Positions 1 through 10,344 of a stretch of DNA of 64,000 nucleotides are shown here, in pieces. Under the pieces are notes generated by a model. That model searched no databases and had not been told where the DNA came from. It worked only from the letters and a program-made list of their open reading frames with translations. How positions within the stretch are numbered: position 1 is the first letter of the stretch; each line of letters begins with the position of its first letter. Origin of the DNA: Lichenicola cladoniae (GTDB lineage Bacteria; Pseudomonadota; Alphaproteobacteria; Acetobacterales; Acetobacteraceae); contig NZ_CP053708.1 of NCBI RefSeq assembly GCF_013201075.1, forward strand, positions 3,973,501-4,037,500. The letters run 5' to 3'. Both the position numbers and the translations under genes were made by a program.

Positions 1-359
1 GCATACTGTCCGGCGTTGGTCGAGCCCTTGCGCGGACCGGAGACGATGCCGGAAAACTCGTTGGTGTCGTCGAGCAGGAGGTCGATGCCCGCCTTGCGCA
101 GCTCACCGGTCCCGAACATGTCGCCGAACAGCGCTTCCGGAGCCGGCAACGGAGGTACCGCGGTGACGCTGGCCGGCAAGGCGACCCCAAGCGGCGTCGA
201 GACGCGGGCACTCGGGTTGAGGGAGGTCTGCGCCCCTGCAGGAGCAGCCGCGAGCGCGATCAACAGGGCCAGACCGCTTGCTGCTGCTTCGATGGCTCTG
301 GAGCCGCTTCTAACCGCAGCATCACGGCGGCACGCGGGCATCGTGCTGGTCTCGATCAT
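1..359 (-). CDS. Carbohydrate porin, OprB family (N-terminal part)
   Basis: The 5' end of an outer-membrane sugar porin whose remainder lies beyond the left edge; 119 codons are visible. The start ATG at 359 is preceded by a GGGAGAGA ribosome-binding site. Residues 1 to about 48 look like a signal peptide (basic start, then GLALLIALAAAPAGAQ). A Pro/Ala-rich linker follows, then a stretch with GIDLLLDDTNEFSG and an Asn-Ala-Gly-Gln segment. This is the usual opening of OprB-type porins in Acetobacteraceae, where the first barrel strand follows a Gly-Ile-Asp motif. Such porins carry sugars across the outer membrane, which suits the several sugar ABC transporters in this window, although it is not linked to any of them. 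Family call is from motif memory; the barrel itself is not visible. Confidence 0.72.
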   Translation of the reverse strand, partial: MIETSTMPACRRDAAVRSGSRAIEAAASGLALLIALAAAPAGAQTSLNPSARVSTPLGVALPASVTAVPPLPAPEALFGDMFGTGELRKAGIDLLLDDTNEFSGIVSGPRKGSTNAGQY

Positions 360-689
360 AGTCTCTCTCCCAGGGCAGCGTTCCGGATCGTATACTGCCG
401 CAGCTGGTGAACCCCCATGTTGTGACAGGTCGAAGCCGCGTCGTCCGCCGCTTTGGCCGGTCGCACGGAACACGGCACCTGGTTGTTGCAACATTGCCGC
501 ACTCGGGCCGCGGCGGTTCATCTGGCCGAAACGTGATGATGAAGAACCCAGTTCGAACCGAACTGAGCGGCCACGATGGCTGCAAAGCCCTGCGTTTATG
601 CGCTCGGCGTCAGGGAGACGAGCGGCTCCGGCAATACGCTTCGGCAAGCCGACCGCTTCCGAGGCAGGCCCTGATCTCAAGAGCCCCGC
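360..689. other. Intergenic region upstream of the porin
   Basis: I see no gene here. It lies between the porin start and the end of tenA, both on the minus strand, so it probably holds the porin promoter and 5' leader. Two palindromes stand out: TGTTGCAACA at 484-493 and CAGTTCG-aac-CGAACTG at 549-565. Confidence 0.5.
549..565. promoter_or_regulatory. Candidate operator upstream of the porin
   Basis: An inverted repeat with perfect 7-bp arms, CAGTTCG and CGAACTG, separated by 3 bp. It sits about 190 bp upstream of the porin ATG in otherwise non-coding DNA. The shape fits a dimeric helix-turn-helix repressor; the protein that would bind it is unknown. Confidence 0.35.
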
Positions 690-1385
690 CTAGCGGCTGC
701 CGGCGTCCCAGAACGCGGTCTCCAGCCGAACGGCGGTCCGGAAATCGCGGAGCAGTAGCGGGAAGCGATCGGCGGCACCGCGGGTGGCGCCAAGCGACTC
801 CAGCCGTGCAAGTCCATCACGAACCAGCCCGTGATAGGCCGCTCCGGAATAGGTCTGGATCCAGTCGTAATACGGGTTGCCATCGCGTCTGGTCGCGGGG
901 TCGGCCGCGATGCGCGAGCCGATCTCGCCGTAGCCGACCAAGCAAGCGGACAGCACCACCATCAGGTCGAGCAGGTCTCCGGCCTGGGCGCGGTCCAGCA
1001 GGAAACCCGAATAGGCCAGCAGTTCGAGCGACTGCGGCTCGGCCTGAAGCGCCGCCTCGTCGAGGCCCCACTGGGCGCAATAGGATACGTGGATAGTAAG
1101 CTCGCCCAGCAGCAGGCCTGCGACGATACCGGACGCGGTGCGCATGCCCTCCAGCGTATCGCTTTTGTAAATCGCCAGTGCGTAGCAGCGCGCATACTGC
1201 AGAAGGTAGAGATAATCCTGCACCAGGTAGCGCCTGAAACGCTCCGGCTCGAGAGTGCCGTCGGCCAGGCCGCGCACGAACGGATGGTCGATATAGGCCT
1301 CCCATTCGGCGCCGGCTTCCCGGCGCAGCCGGCCGAACAGGCCCTGGGTGATGCTCGGCATCGCCGTCTCGGCACTCCAGACCAT
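690..1385 (-). CDS. tenA: TenA family thiaminase II / aminopyrimidine hydrolase
   Basis: Predicted 231-residue cytoplasmic TenA protein, which hydrolyses aminopyrimidine breakdown products of thiamine so that HMP can be salvaged. The ATG at 1385 is chosen over an upstream frame extension because CAGGAGGAAAG lies directly before it and the family begins near here. Residues matching the known active site are Asp57 (in QDYLYLLQYAR), Cys148 (in SACLVGYGEIG) and Glu222 (in LETAFWD). The Tyr-Asp-Trp-Ile segment typical of the family is also present, and the length is normal. It is divergent from an ATPase and permease pair that probably imports HMP. I see no TPP riboswitch in the 97-bp divergent gap. 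Confidence 0.9.
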   Translation of the reverse strand: MVWSAETAMPSITQGLFGRLRREAGAEWEAYIDHPFVRGLADGTLEPERFRRYLVQDYLYLLQYARCYALAIYKSDTLEGMRTASGIVAGLLLGELTIHVSYCAQWGLDEAALQAEPQSLELLAYSGFLLDRAQAGDLLDLMVVLSACLVGYGEIGSRIAADPATRRDGNPYYDWIQTYSGAAYHGLVRDGLARLESLGATRGAADRFPLLLRDFRTAVRLETAFWDAGSR

Positions 1386-1482
1386 GCGTCTTTCCTCCTG
1401 CTCGCGACCGACGAGGGCCCGCGATGACCGGAGCAAAGTATGGAATTTGGTCTGGGCGCGCGACCCCCGCTATCCTGGCCGT

Positions 1483-2262
1483 ATGCCTGCATCGGTGATT
1501 GCGCCTGAACATCGGACGGCGACAGCCGAGCCGAAACTGCCCGGACTACTGTTCGAGCGGCTGAGCCTGCATTACGGCGGGTGGGTCATTTTCAGCGATC
1601 TGGACCTAGTGATACGCGGCGGCGAGTTCGTGGTGCTGCTGGGCGCCAGCGGCGTCGGCAAGAGCAGCCTGCTGCGGATCGCCGCCGGCCTGGCCAGGCC
1701 GGAGACCGGTCGCGTCGTCGCTACCGACGGGCTCGGGCTGGCTGGCCGGATCGCCTACATGGCGCAACAGGACCTGCTGTATCCCTGGCTGACCGTGCTC
1801 CGGAACGTCATGCTCGGGTCGCACCTGCGCGGCGAGCCACGCGACCCGGACCGGGCGCTGCACCTGCTGGAACGGGTCGGGCTGGCGGACCGCGCCCGCG
1901 CGTTGCCGTCCGAACTGTCCGGCGGCATGCGCCAGCGCGCGGCGATCGCGCGCACCCTGTACGAGGATCGGCCGATCGTGCTGATGGATGAGCCGTTCTC
2001 CGCCCTGGACACGCTCACCCGCACCCGCGTGCAGGATCTCGCAGCCGAGCTGCTGGTCGGCCGCACCGTGCTGCTGATCACCCACGATCCGCTGGAGGCA
2101 TGCAGGCTCGGCCACCATCTGGTGGTGCTGTCCGGCCAGCCGGCGACGCTCGGGGCGCCGATCTCGATCGACGGCCCGGTCCCGCGCGCGCTCGACGATC
2201 CCGAGTTGCTGCGCACGCAGGGTCGCCTGATGCGCGCACTGACCGAGGCGTCGGCAGGATGA
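1483..2262 (+). CDS. ABC transporter ATPase, thiamine-precursor (HMP) type
   Basis: Predicted 259-residue ATPase of the nitrate/taurine-type importer family. Walker A is GASGVGKSS, the signature is LSGGMRQRAAIART, Walker B is IVLMDEPFSALD, and the switch histidine is in LLITHDPLEA. The ATG at 1483 is preferred to an upstream in-frame start because the region before it reads across the divergent promoter. Its last codon overlaps the permease start (ATGA at 2259). The divergent tenA neighbour suggests the substrate is hydroxymethylpyrimidine or a related thiamine fragment (ThiZ role). Without that context it could be any member of the nitrate/sulfonate group. Confidence 0.8.
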   Translation: MPASVIAPEHRTATAEPKLPGLLFERLSLHYGGWVIFSDLDLVIRGGEFVVLLGASGVGKSSLLRIAAGLARPETGRVVATDGLGLAGRIAYMAQQDLLYPWLTVLRNVMLGSHLRGEPRDPDRALHLLERVGLADRARALPSELSGGMRQRAAIARTLYEDRPIVLMDEPFSALDTLTRTRVQDLAAELLVGRTVLLITHDPLEACRLGHHLVVLSGQPATLGAPISIDGPVPRALDDPELLRTQGRLMRALTEASAG

Positions 2263-3026
2263 GCCGGTTGGCGAACGCCGGCCGGCCGATGGTCACGCTG
2301 GCGGTGCTGGTCCTGGTCTGGTGGATCGTCAGCCGGGGTGCGGCGATCCCATCGTACCTGCTGCCCGACCCCGCATCCGTCGCCCGCGCTCTGTGGAGCC
2401 AGCGCACGCTGCTGATGTGGAGCACGTTCACCACCTTCAGCGAGACCGTCCTCGGGCTGCTGATCGGCACGCTGCTGGGAGCCTCGTGCGCGCTGGCGAT
2501 CGTGTTCTCGCCTTTCCTGCAGCGCTGGCTGATGCCGGTGCTGCTGGTGAGCCAGGCGGTGCCGGTGTTCGCGCTGGCGCCGCTGCTGGTGCTGTGGTTC
2601 GGCTTCGGCATGAGCTCGAAGGTGGTGATGGCGGTGCTGGTGATCTTCTTCCCGATCACCGCGTCGCTGTCGGACGGTCTGCGACGGACCGACCAGGGCT
2701 GGATCGACCTGGCGCGCACGATGAATGCGCGCCCTCTCTCGATCCTGCGGCATGTGAGGTTTCCGGCCGCCCTGCCCGCGTTCGGCTCCGGGCTGCGCGT
2801 GGCGACCGCGATCGCGCCGATCGGGGCGGTGGTGGGCGAATGGGTGGGTGCGTCGTCCGGGCTCGGCTACGTCATGCTGAACGCGAACGCGCGCATCCAG
2901 ACCGACGTCATGTTCGCAGCCCTTCTGGTTCTGGCGATGATGACCATCCTGTTGTGGACGGCGGTCGACAGGCTGCTGCGGCGGCTGTTGCATTGGGCGC
3001 CGGACACCACCGGCGGCGCCGGCTGA
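2259..3026 (+). CDS. ABC transporter permease, thiamine-precursor (HMP) type
   Basis: Predicted 255-residue inner-membrane permease partnered with the ATPase just upstream, with which it shares an ATGA overlap. About six hydrophobic segments are visible. The coupling loop reads DLARTMNARPLSILRHVRFPAALPAF, cut here as the EAA-type motif that docks on the ATPase, at about residues 158-180. This is the usual layout of nitrate/taurine-type permeases, and the tenA context suggests the ThiX role. No substrate-binding protein (ThiY) gene lies next to it, so the importer is incomplete within this window. Confidence 0.8.
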   Translation: MSRLANAGRPMVTLAVLVLVWWIVSRGAAIPSYLLPDPASVARALWSQRTLLMWSTFTTFSETVLGLLIGTLLGASCALAIVFSPFLQRWLMPVLLVSQAVPVFALAPLLVLWFGFGMSSKVVMAVLVIFFPITASLSDGLRRTDQGWIDLARTMNARPLSILRHVRFPAALPAFGSGLRVATAIAPIGAVVGEWVGASSGLGYVMLNANARIQTDVMFAALLVLAMMTILLWTAVDRLLRRLLHWAPDTTGGAG

Positions 3027-3123
3027 CACGGCCGGATCCCGGATGCGGATGCACGAGCCGTTAAGGATTGCCCGCTAGAACCCTCCGGATCGCCGTCACC
3101 GACCGCGGCACTTGGATGTCATC

Positions 3124-4221
3124 ATGCCAGAAGCCTCACCGTCCCGCGGCCAGGCGGCGAAATCGCCGTTGAGACCGATGGACAGTTCGCCGGAGCGGGT
3201 GCTTGCCCTTGCCGACGAGGCCGCCTCGATTGCAGCGGCGAAGGGACGGGCGATTACCGAGATCACCGTCCGGACACGCATCCTGGCCCTGAACGCTACC
3301 ATCGAAGCGGCGCGGGCCGGGCCGGCCGGCAGGGGTTTCGCGGTCGTTGCCGACGCGGTCAGATCGGTTTCGAGCGAAGTCGGCCGGCTTGCCGCCGAGA
3401 TGGAGACGGAGCTGGCCAATTCGCTCGGCGAGCTCAGGGAGGTGGGGGCCCGCATGATCGCGGAAACACGCGGCGAACGGCTCGTGGACCTCGCCTTCAA
3501 CGCCGTCGAGATCATGGATCGCAACCTCTACGAACGGTCCTGCGACGTACGCTGGTGGGCGACGGACGCGGCGATGGTTGCGGTGGCGGGCAATCCCGGC
3601 GCCGAGGCTGCTTCCCATGCCCGGGAACGGCTCAAGGTGATCCTGTCGTCCTACACGGTCTATCTCGATCTCTGGATTTGCGGGCTCGATGGCCGGATCC
3701 TGGCGCATGGCAGGCCGGATCGCTTCCCCGGCGTCGCGGCGCTGGACGTGTCCCGGGAGAGCTGGTTCGGCAAGGCGATGAAAGCCGCGAGCGGCGAGAC
3801 ATTCGCGGTGGCGGATGTCACGGCCTGCACCGGCCTGAACGGCGCCCTGGTCGCGACCTATGCGGCGGCGATCCGGGAGGCAGGCTCGTCGCGTGGCCGG
3901 ATCATCGGTGTGCTCGGCATCCATTTCGACTGGTCGCCCCAGGCCCAGGCGATCGTAAACGGGGCCCGCCTCGGCCCGCATGAGAAACGGCGCACGCGGG
4001 TCCTGTTGCTGGACGCCGGACATCGCGTCCTGGCTGCGAGCGACCGGACCGGAGTGCTGAGCGAGATCGTGGCGCTCGAGACGAAGGGCGCGGAGGCCGG
4101 GAGCTATCGAGGCAGCGACGGCGGCATGGTCGCCTTCCATCGCACGCCCGGCTACGAAACGTATCGCGGGCTTGGATGGTATGGGGTCATCCTGCAGCGG
4201 CCGTCCGGAGCCGCCTCTTGA
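3124..4221 (+). CDS. Soluble chemoreceptor-like protein: short MCP hairpin followed by a cache-like domain
   Basis: Predicted 365-residue protein. Residues about 40-95 carry the conserved tip of methyl-accepting chemotaxis proteins ([14 protein letters not shown], then [12 protein letters not shown] and [10 protein letters not shown]). The rest, roughly residues 125-365, resembles a cache/PDC sensor fold with an [13 protein letters not shown] segment and [19 protein letters not shown] see no transmembrane segment, and the order is reversed compared with classical receptors: signalling tip first, sensor last. The hairpin is too short for the usual methylation helices. An upstream TTG at 3112 is an alternative start. 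No che genes are nearby. It could be a cytoplasmic receptor or adaptor, or a decayed receptor; the open frame is intact. Confidence 0.7.
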   Translation: MPEASPSRGQAAKSPLRPMDSSPERVLALADEAASIAAAKGRAITEITVRTRILALNATIEAARAGPAGRGFAVVADAVRSVSSEVGRLAAEMETELANSLGELREVGARMIAETRGERLVDLAFNAVEIMDRNLYERSCDVRWWATDAAMVAVAGNPGAEAASHARERLKVILSSYTVYLDLWICGLDGRILAHGRPDRFPGVAALDVSRESWFGKAMKAASGETFAVADVTACTGLNGALVATYAAAIREAGSSRGRIIGVLGIHFDWSPQAQAIVNGARLGPHEKRRTRVLLLDAGHRVLAASDRTGVLSEIVALETKGAEAGSYRGSDGGMVAFHRTPGYETYRGLGWYGVILQRPSGAAS

Positions 4222-4228
4222 TTATTTG

Positions 4229-4242
4229 AGATGACCGGTCAT
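4229..4242. promoter_or_regulatory. TetR operator, copy 1
   Basis: AGATGACCGGTCAT, containing a perfect 12-bp palindrome (4231-4242), ends 10 bp before the TetR start codon. The same 14 bases recur at 4882-4895 after the gene. Position and symmetry suggest autoregulation by the TetR protein. Confidence 0.65.
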
Positions 4243-4252
4243 ATTGCCGCCG

Positions 4253-4843
4253 ATGGCTCGATCTCCGACGCACAATGTCCGTGAGCGGCTCCTCGATGCC
4301 GGCGTCACGACCTTCAGCAGGTCCGGCTTCCACGGGTCCAGCGTCCAGGACATCACGGACGCTGCGGGCGTGCCGAAAGGCTCGTTCTACAATCATTTCG
4401 AGAGCAAGGAAGCGCTCGGGGTAGCCGCGTTGGATCAGTACTGGTCCGATGATGCAGGCGACCGGCTCAAGATCCTGGGTCAGCCCGGCTTGGCGCCTCT
4501 CGAACGCCTCAGGCACTATTTCGAACGGGCAACCGTCGATCTGGCGGCCAAGAACTACACCTGCGGCTGCCTGGCCGCGAACATGACCGCCGAGATTTCG
4601 GACCATAGTCCGGCGATCGCCAGTCAGCTTTCCGCCATCTTCGCGACCTGGAGCAGCCAGATCGCCGATTGTCTCGGCGAAGCCCAGGTGGCCGGCGAGC
4701 TCCGGCCATCGGTGGATGCCGGCATGCTGGCGACGTTCGTGCTCAATGCCTGGGAAGGTGCCGTCCTCCGCGCCCGGATCGAGAAGGGCGAACGCCCGCT
4801 CCGGCAGTTCATCGATGTGCTGTTCACGCAGCTCCTGCGCTAA
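4253..4843 (+). CDS. TetR family transcriptional repressor, NemR/AcuR-like
   Basis: Predicted 196-residue repressor. The N-terminal helix-turn-helix reads GFHGSSVQDITDAAGVPKGS then FYNHFESKEAL. The ligand domain has NYTCGCLAANMTAEISDHSP, resembling the GCLxGNxxAE segment of NemR/AcuR-type repressors, where cysteines can sense electrophiles. That comparison is from memory. The ATG at 4253 is chosen because the palindrome ending at 4242 leaves no room for the upstream TTG at 4244 to have a ribosome-binding site. Copies of the same palindrome before and after the gene suggest it represses itself and a downstream transcript. That downstream transcript now begins with only a short stump ORF. Confidence 0.88.
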   Translation: MARSPTHNVRERLLDAGVTTFSRSGFHGSSVQDITDAAGVPKGSFYNHFESKEALGVAALDQYWSDDAGDRLKILGQPGLAPLERLRHYFERATVDLAAKNYTCGCLAANMTAEISDHSPAIASQLSAIFATWSSQIADCLGEAQVAGELRPSVDAGMLATFVLNAWEGAVLRARIEKGERPLRQFIDVLFTQLLR

Positions 4844-4881
4844 TCCGCCCGCCCGGGCTGCCCTTTTTTTCGGAATTTAAA

Positions 4882-4897
4882 AGATGACCGGTCATCT
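4882..4897. promoter_or_regulatory. TetR operator, copy 2
   Basis: AGATGACCGGTCATCT is a perfect 16-bp palindrome in the gap after the TetR gene. It shares 14 bases with the copy at 4229-4242. It follows a run of seven T and would control a rightward transcript starting near 4900. Confidence 0.65.
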
Positions 4898-5105
4898 CGA
4901 TCTTCTCGTAAGTGGCGAGTTCACGCCCAATACCCGATCCCGTGGTCATGTCGGCAATCGCCGCCGGCTCTGGCTCGCAGGCGCCGCGATCGCCGGCCTC
5001 TCGATCGGGGGTGCAGGCGCATTCGGTCCGCGCTGGCTGCATTCGGTCAAGTCGCCGCTGGCAAACCCGGCTACGACGCCGAGCACCGCGGTGCGTATGC
5101 GCTGA
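4884..5105 (+). pseudogene. Stump of a TetR-controlled membrane or exported protein
   Basis: A short frame of at most 73 codons. It has a basic patch (NRRR) followed by a hydrophobic segment, LWLAGAAIAGLSIGGAGAFG, then a Pro/Ser/Thr-rich linker and a stop. This is the look of the N-terminal anchor of an efflux adaptor or similar membrane protein, but nothing follows before the convergent exporter gene ends at 5116. The first ATG lies inside the operator palindrome, so the true start, if any, is further in. I infer the remains of a gene once repressed by the neighbouring TetR protein. It could also be a genuine small membrane protein. Confidence 0.35.
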
Positions 5106-5115
5106 ACCAGCGGGC

Positions 5116-6864
<1,749 letters not shown>

Positions 6865-6984
6865 GATCAGCGCGAACCGATGTTGTGGAGGCCCGACGTT
6901 AGACGGGATCGGCCAGGCACACCTAACAGGCCGGGCTTCCGACCGGCCTGCGCCGGAACCGGATACCGCTGCCGCGTGGCACCT

Positions 6985-9900
6985 CTATCGGTTCGGTGCC
7001 TGGCTGAATGAAGCGCCCGGCACCTCTCCCGCCAGCGGATAGGCAGGCAACTCCGCCGGCGCGATTCCTTTGGTCGGCGGGTGCGTGGCGAGCCGCCCGA
7101 GAGCGACCGCGACCGCGGTGTCCAGCTGGATATCCTGTCCGCTGACGCCCTCGTCAGGCCGGTCATCGACCTCGGTGTCGGGGGCGACGCCCGTATTCTC
7201 GATGATCCAGTGACCGGTCGGATCGGCAAGGGCATCCTTCGGGATCGTCATCGCGGTGCCATCCATCAGCGACCATGGCCGGTTGATTCCCTGTACGCCG
7301 CCCCAGCTTCGCGTACCGACCAGAGGGCCAAGACCATACTGGCGAAAGTAATAGGGAAACTGGTCCCCGTCCGATCCCGAACCCCAGTTCAGCAATGTCA
7401 CCATGGTGCGCGGCGGCACGACGACCGGCAGGGTCGAGACCGCGCGTTCCCGGTTGACGAAGACCCCCGCGAGAGAACGCCGAAGCACGTCGAGCACCGC
7501 CTGGCTGGTGAAGCCACCCAGGTTCCAGCGCACGTCGATGACCAGTCCATCCTTGCAGGCCTGCGGGTAATATTGCCGGACGAACTCCCCCCAGCCTTCT
7601 CCATCGAAGTCGCTGAGCAGCACGTAGCCGATGCGCCCGTGCGACAGCCGGTCGACACGTGCGCGGTTCCGCAGCATCTGGTCGAAGCCGCGCAACGTGA
7701 TCTCGCTGCCGAGCGGCATGACCTGCAGCGTGCGCCGTGGGCCGCCTGCGGAAGACGCAACGGTAATGGACGCCTGCTGCAACGAGCCGGCCAGAAAGGC
7801 ATCCGGATTGTCCGGCGCCCTCAGTTCGCGGCCGTTCACCGCCAGCAGGAAATCGCCATCATGCAGATCGAGGCCAGGCTCGGTCAGCGGGCTGCGGAAC
7901 TCGTCGCGGCTGTTGTCGCCGGTGAGGATCCGGCCGAACCGGTATCGGCCGGATACAGCGTCGAGAACGTAGTCAACTCCCAGCAAGCCGGTCCGTATCG
8001 GCTGACGCGTATCGAGGCGCGACCCGGCGAGCAGGAAGGTATGGGAACTGGCGAGTTCGCCCTGCATCTGTCCGAGCAGATAGAGGAAATCGTCCTTGGA
8101 GCCGAGATGGGGAAGCAACGTCGCGTAGGCATCCCGCACCGCCTGCCAGTTCGTGCCGTTCATAACCCTGCTGAAGAACACGTCGCGGTCGAGCCGCCAC
8201 GCATTCCGCAACATCTCAGTCCATTCCTGCCGCGGATCGATAGTCACCTGCAGCACGGACGGATCCAGCGCGACCTCCTCGCCTGGGGTCAGGCCGGTTC
8301 CGACGATATGCCAGCCGCCGTCGCGGCGGACAGCAACCGCGCCGCCTCCTGCGGCAAGGCTGTGACTATCGAGCCCGCGCGAGACGATCCGGTCGATGCG
8401 TGTCGACAGATTGAAAACATGGAACTGCGAATCCTGTCCCGGCAGGTCGCCGTCGATCAGTTGCGGGGGCTTGGTCTCGTAGAAGAGTCGGTCGCCCCTG
8501 ACCTCCAGGCTCCCGATCACCGAAGGCACGACAGGAAGTGCCACGGCGCGTCCCATCAGGCCCGTCAGCTCCATGTGAAAAGGCGCCGGCGACGCCGGAC
8601 GCGGCGCGACCGGTTGCAGCGGCGACGGGTCACCGGCGTCGAGCGTGGCTGCATACAGACCGTCCGAGTTGACGGTGGCGATGATGGTCTCCTCGTCACG
8701 GTCCGAGACCAGCGGCTGCTCGTTGCGTTGCGACACGAAGAACAGCACGCGGCCGTCCGCGGAGAAGCGCGGCATGCGATCGCTCTCCATCGGAGAGCTC
8801 ACGATCGTATCCTGTCCGGTAGCCAACGCCTGCAGATGGATCGCACGCTGCCGGTTGGATCGCATCGTGCTGTAGGCCACCCACTGTCCGTCGGGAGAGA
8901 ACGTCGCATCCCGGATCTCGGCCTCGGGATCCTGTGCGATCCGTCGCGGCGAGCCGCCATCGACGGGAACCAGCCACAGCTCGTGCGCGGCATTGGCGAC
9001 CAACAGCTGCGTTTCATCCGGGGACCAGGTCGGCGTGTAGAGGGTGCCGGATGCGAAATGCGTCAGCAGTCTCTCCGGACCACCTTCACTTGGCCGGAGT
9101 GCGAGCTGTTGTTCTCCGTCGGCATCGGTCTCGTAGGCGATCCGGTGTCCATCCGGTGACCAGGATGGGTGATCCTCATCGGCTCCCGGCGTCGCGGTGA
9201 GGTTCCGCCAACCCGTGCCGGCGCGCAGTCCGAACAGGTCGCCCCGTGCGGAGAGCGCCAACTCGGTGCCGTCGGGCGACAGATCGTAATCGATCCCGTG
9301 CATCGCATCGACCACCCTTACGGTGCTTCCAGCCGACACCATGCGGGGCGAGGTGCGGACGCCGTCGTCGGGCACGTCCACCACCAGCCGCCGGAGCGTT
9401 TCCGATGGCAGGTCCACCGCATACAGCAGCCCGCCCTCCTGGAAGGTGATGGTCCGGCCGCCGAGGGACGGCGAGTCTACATCGAACGTACCGAAATGGG
9501 TGATCTGCCTGACCAGCTTCGTGGCGGTATCGTAGGCCCAGATGTTCATGCGGAAGCCGGCCCCGCGATCGGACAGGAAGTAGATCGTGTTGCCGAACCA
9601 CATCGGAGCGGTGTCGGTGCCCTTCCAGTTGGTAATCCGGCTCAGCCGCTTGCTGTCGAAATCGTAGGTGAAGATATCCTGCTGTTGGCCTCCGAGATAT
9701 CGTTTCGGAAGAGCGTCATTACGAAAGACCCTGTTGAACGCGATGGAATGTCCGCCGGGGCCGTATGAGAGGAGGCCGGAATGATCCAGGGGTAATGGTT
9801 GTGGCCATCCGCCCTCGATCGGGACCGAATAGGCGCGCACGATCTTCTGCGATGACGATCGGCTCGACGACAGGAATACGATGCGGCGCGAGTCCGGTGT

Positions 9901-10344
9901 CCACGCGACGAGCTCGGCATCGCTGACCGCGCTCGATGCGATGAACGTCAGGCGTCTTTCAGCTCCCCCGGATGCGGGAATGATATAGACGTCGCTGGTG
10001 CCTGCCCTTCGGGCCGTGAAGGCTATCCAGCGGCCATCCGGGGAGAAGCGGGGGAAATAGACGTCGCCGGGATCGTGGGTCAGCCGCAAAGCCGGGCCGC
10101 CGGAAACCGGTGTCGTCCAGAGCGCACCGTAGGCGACGAAGGCGACAAGCTTGTCTGACGCGTTGGCGAACCGCATCAGCGGAGGAACGCGGTGGTCGGA
10201 GGCCTGCGCCGAAACGGTGGCACCGAGCATCCAGACAGCGAAGATGCCGGCCCTGTGGAGACTGAGCTTTCTTGATCTCGACGGGCGACACGCCTGTCCA
10301 ATTTCTGGCCGGGCCGTTGGCACCAAAGTCACCGCGTTCTCCAT
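6985..10344 (-). CDS. Secreted Tricorn-type serine protease
   Basis: Predicted 1119-residue exported protease. A hydrophobic segment (AGIFAVWMLGATVSAQAS) ends near residue 50, then two beta-propeller regions show repeated FSPDG/WSPDG blades, and a PDZ-like region and C-terminal peptidase domain follow. The residues corresponding to Tricorn His746, Ser965 and Glu1023 are all present: His768 (ASSHTF), Ser991 (GSGSDGD) and Glu1049 (WIIENTGVAPD). The spacings agree closely with Tricorn. Tricorn cuts short peptides; here the signal peptide puts the enzyme in the periplasm or outside. Starts at 10383 (ATG) and 10398 (GTG) are possible, but would give a very long stretch before the signal peptide core. 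Confidence 0.88.
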   Translation of the reverse strand: MENAVTLVPTARPEIGQACRPSRSRKLSLHRAGIFAVWMLGATVSAQASDHRVPPLMRFANASDKLVAFVAYGALWTTPVSGGPALRLTHDPGDVYFPRFSPDGRWIAFTARRAGTSDVYIIPASGGAERRLTFIASSAVSDAELVAWTPDSRRIVFLSSSRSSSQKIVRAYSVPIEGGWPQPLPLDHSGLLSYGPGGHSIAFNRVFRNDALPKRYLGGQQQDIFTYDFDSKRLSRITNWKGTDTAPMWFGNTIYFLSDRGAGFRMNIWAYDTATKLVRQITHFGTFDVDSPSLGGRTITFQEGGLLYAVDLPSETLRRLVVDVPDDGVRTSPRMVSAGSTVRVVDAMHGIDYDLSPDGTELALSARGDLFGLRAGTGWRNLTATPGADEDHPSWSPDGHRIAYETDADGEQQLALRPSEGGPERLLTHFASGTLYTPTWSPDETQLLVANAAHELWLVPVDGGSPRRIAQDPEAEIRDATFSPDGQWVAYSTMRSNRQRAIHLQALATGQDTIVSSPMESDRMPRFSADGRVLFFVSQRNEQPLVSDRDEETIIATVNSDGLYAATLDAGDPSPLQPVAPRPASPAPFHMELTGLMGRAVALPVVPSVIGSLEVRGDRLFYETKPPQLIDGDLPGQDSQFHVFNLSTRIDRIVSRGLDSHSLAAGGGAVAVRRDGGWHIVGTGLTPGEEVALDPSVLQVTIDPRQEWTEMLRNAWRLDRDVFFSRVMNGTNWQAVRDAYATLLPHLGSKDDFLYLLGQMQGELASSHTFLLAGSRLDTRQPIRTGLLGVDYVLDAVSGRYRFGRILTGDNSRDEFRSPLTEPGLDLHDGDFLLAVNGRELRAPDNPDAFLAGSLQQASITVASSAGGPRRTLQVMPLGSEITLRGFDQMLRNRARVDRLSHGRIGYVLLSDFDGEGWGEFVRQYYPQACKDGLVIDVRWNLGGFTSQAVLDVLRRSLAGVFVNRERAVSTLPVVVPPRTMVTLLNWGSGSDGDQFPYYFRQYGLGPLVGTRSWGGVQGINRPWSLMDGTAMTIPKDALADPTGHWIIENTGVAPDTEVDDRPDEGVSGQDIQLDTAVAVALGRLATHPPTKGIAPAELPAYPLAGEVPGASFSQAPNR

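Noticed and set aside
1386-1482. Possible TPP riboswitch between tenA and the ATPase
   Set aside because: The gap is only 97 bp and lacks the CTGAGA and ACC/GGTAATACC-type conserved segments on either strand.
4847-4870. Terminator after the TetR gene
   Set aside because: A run of seven T follows GCCCGGGC, but that palindrome leaves no loop, so it is not a convincing hairpin.
7081-9159. A 692-codon plus-strand frame opposite the Tricorn-type gene
   Set aside because: The minus strand encodes a protein with a full catalytic triad; the plus frame is low-complexity shadow sequence.
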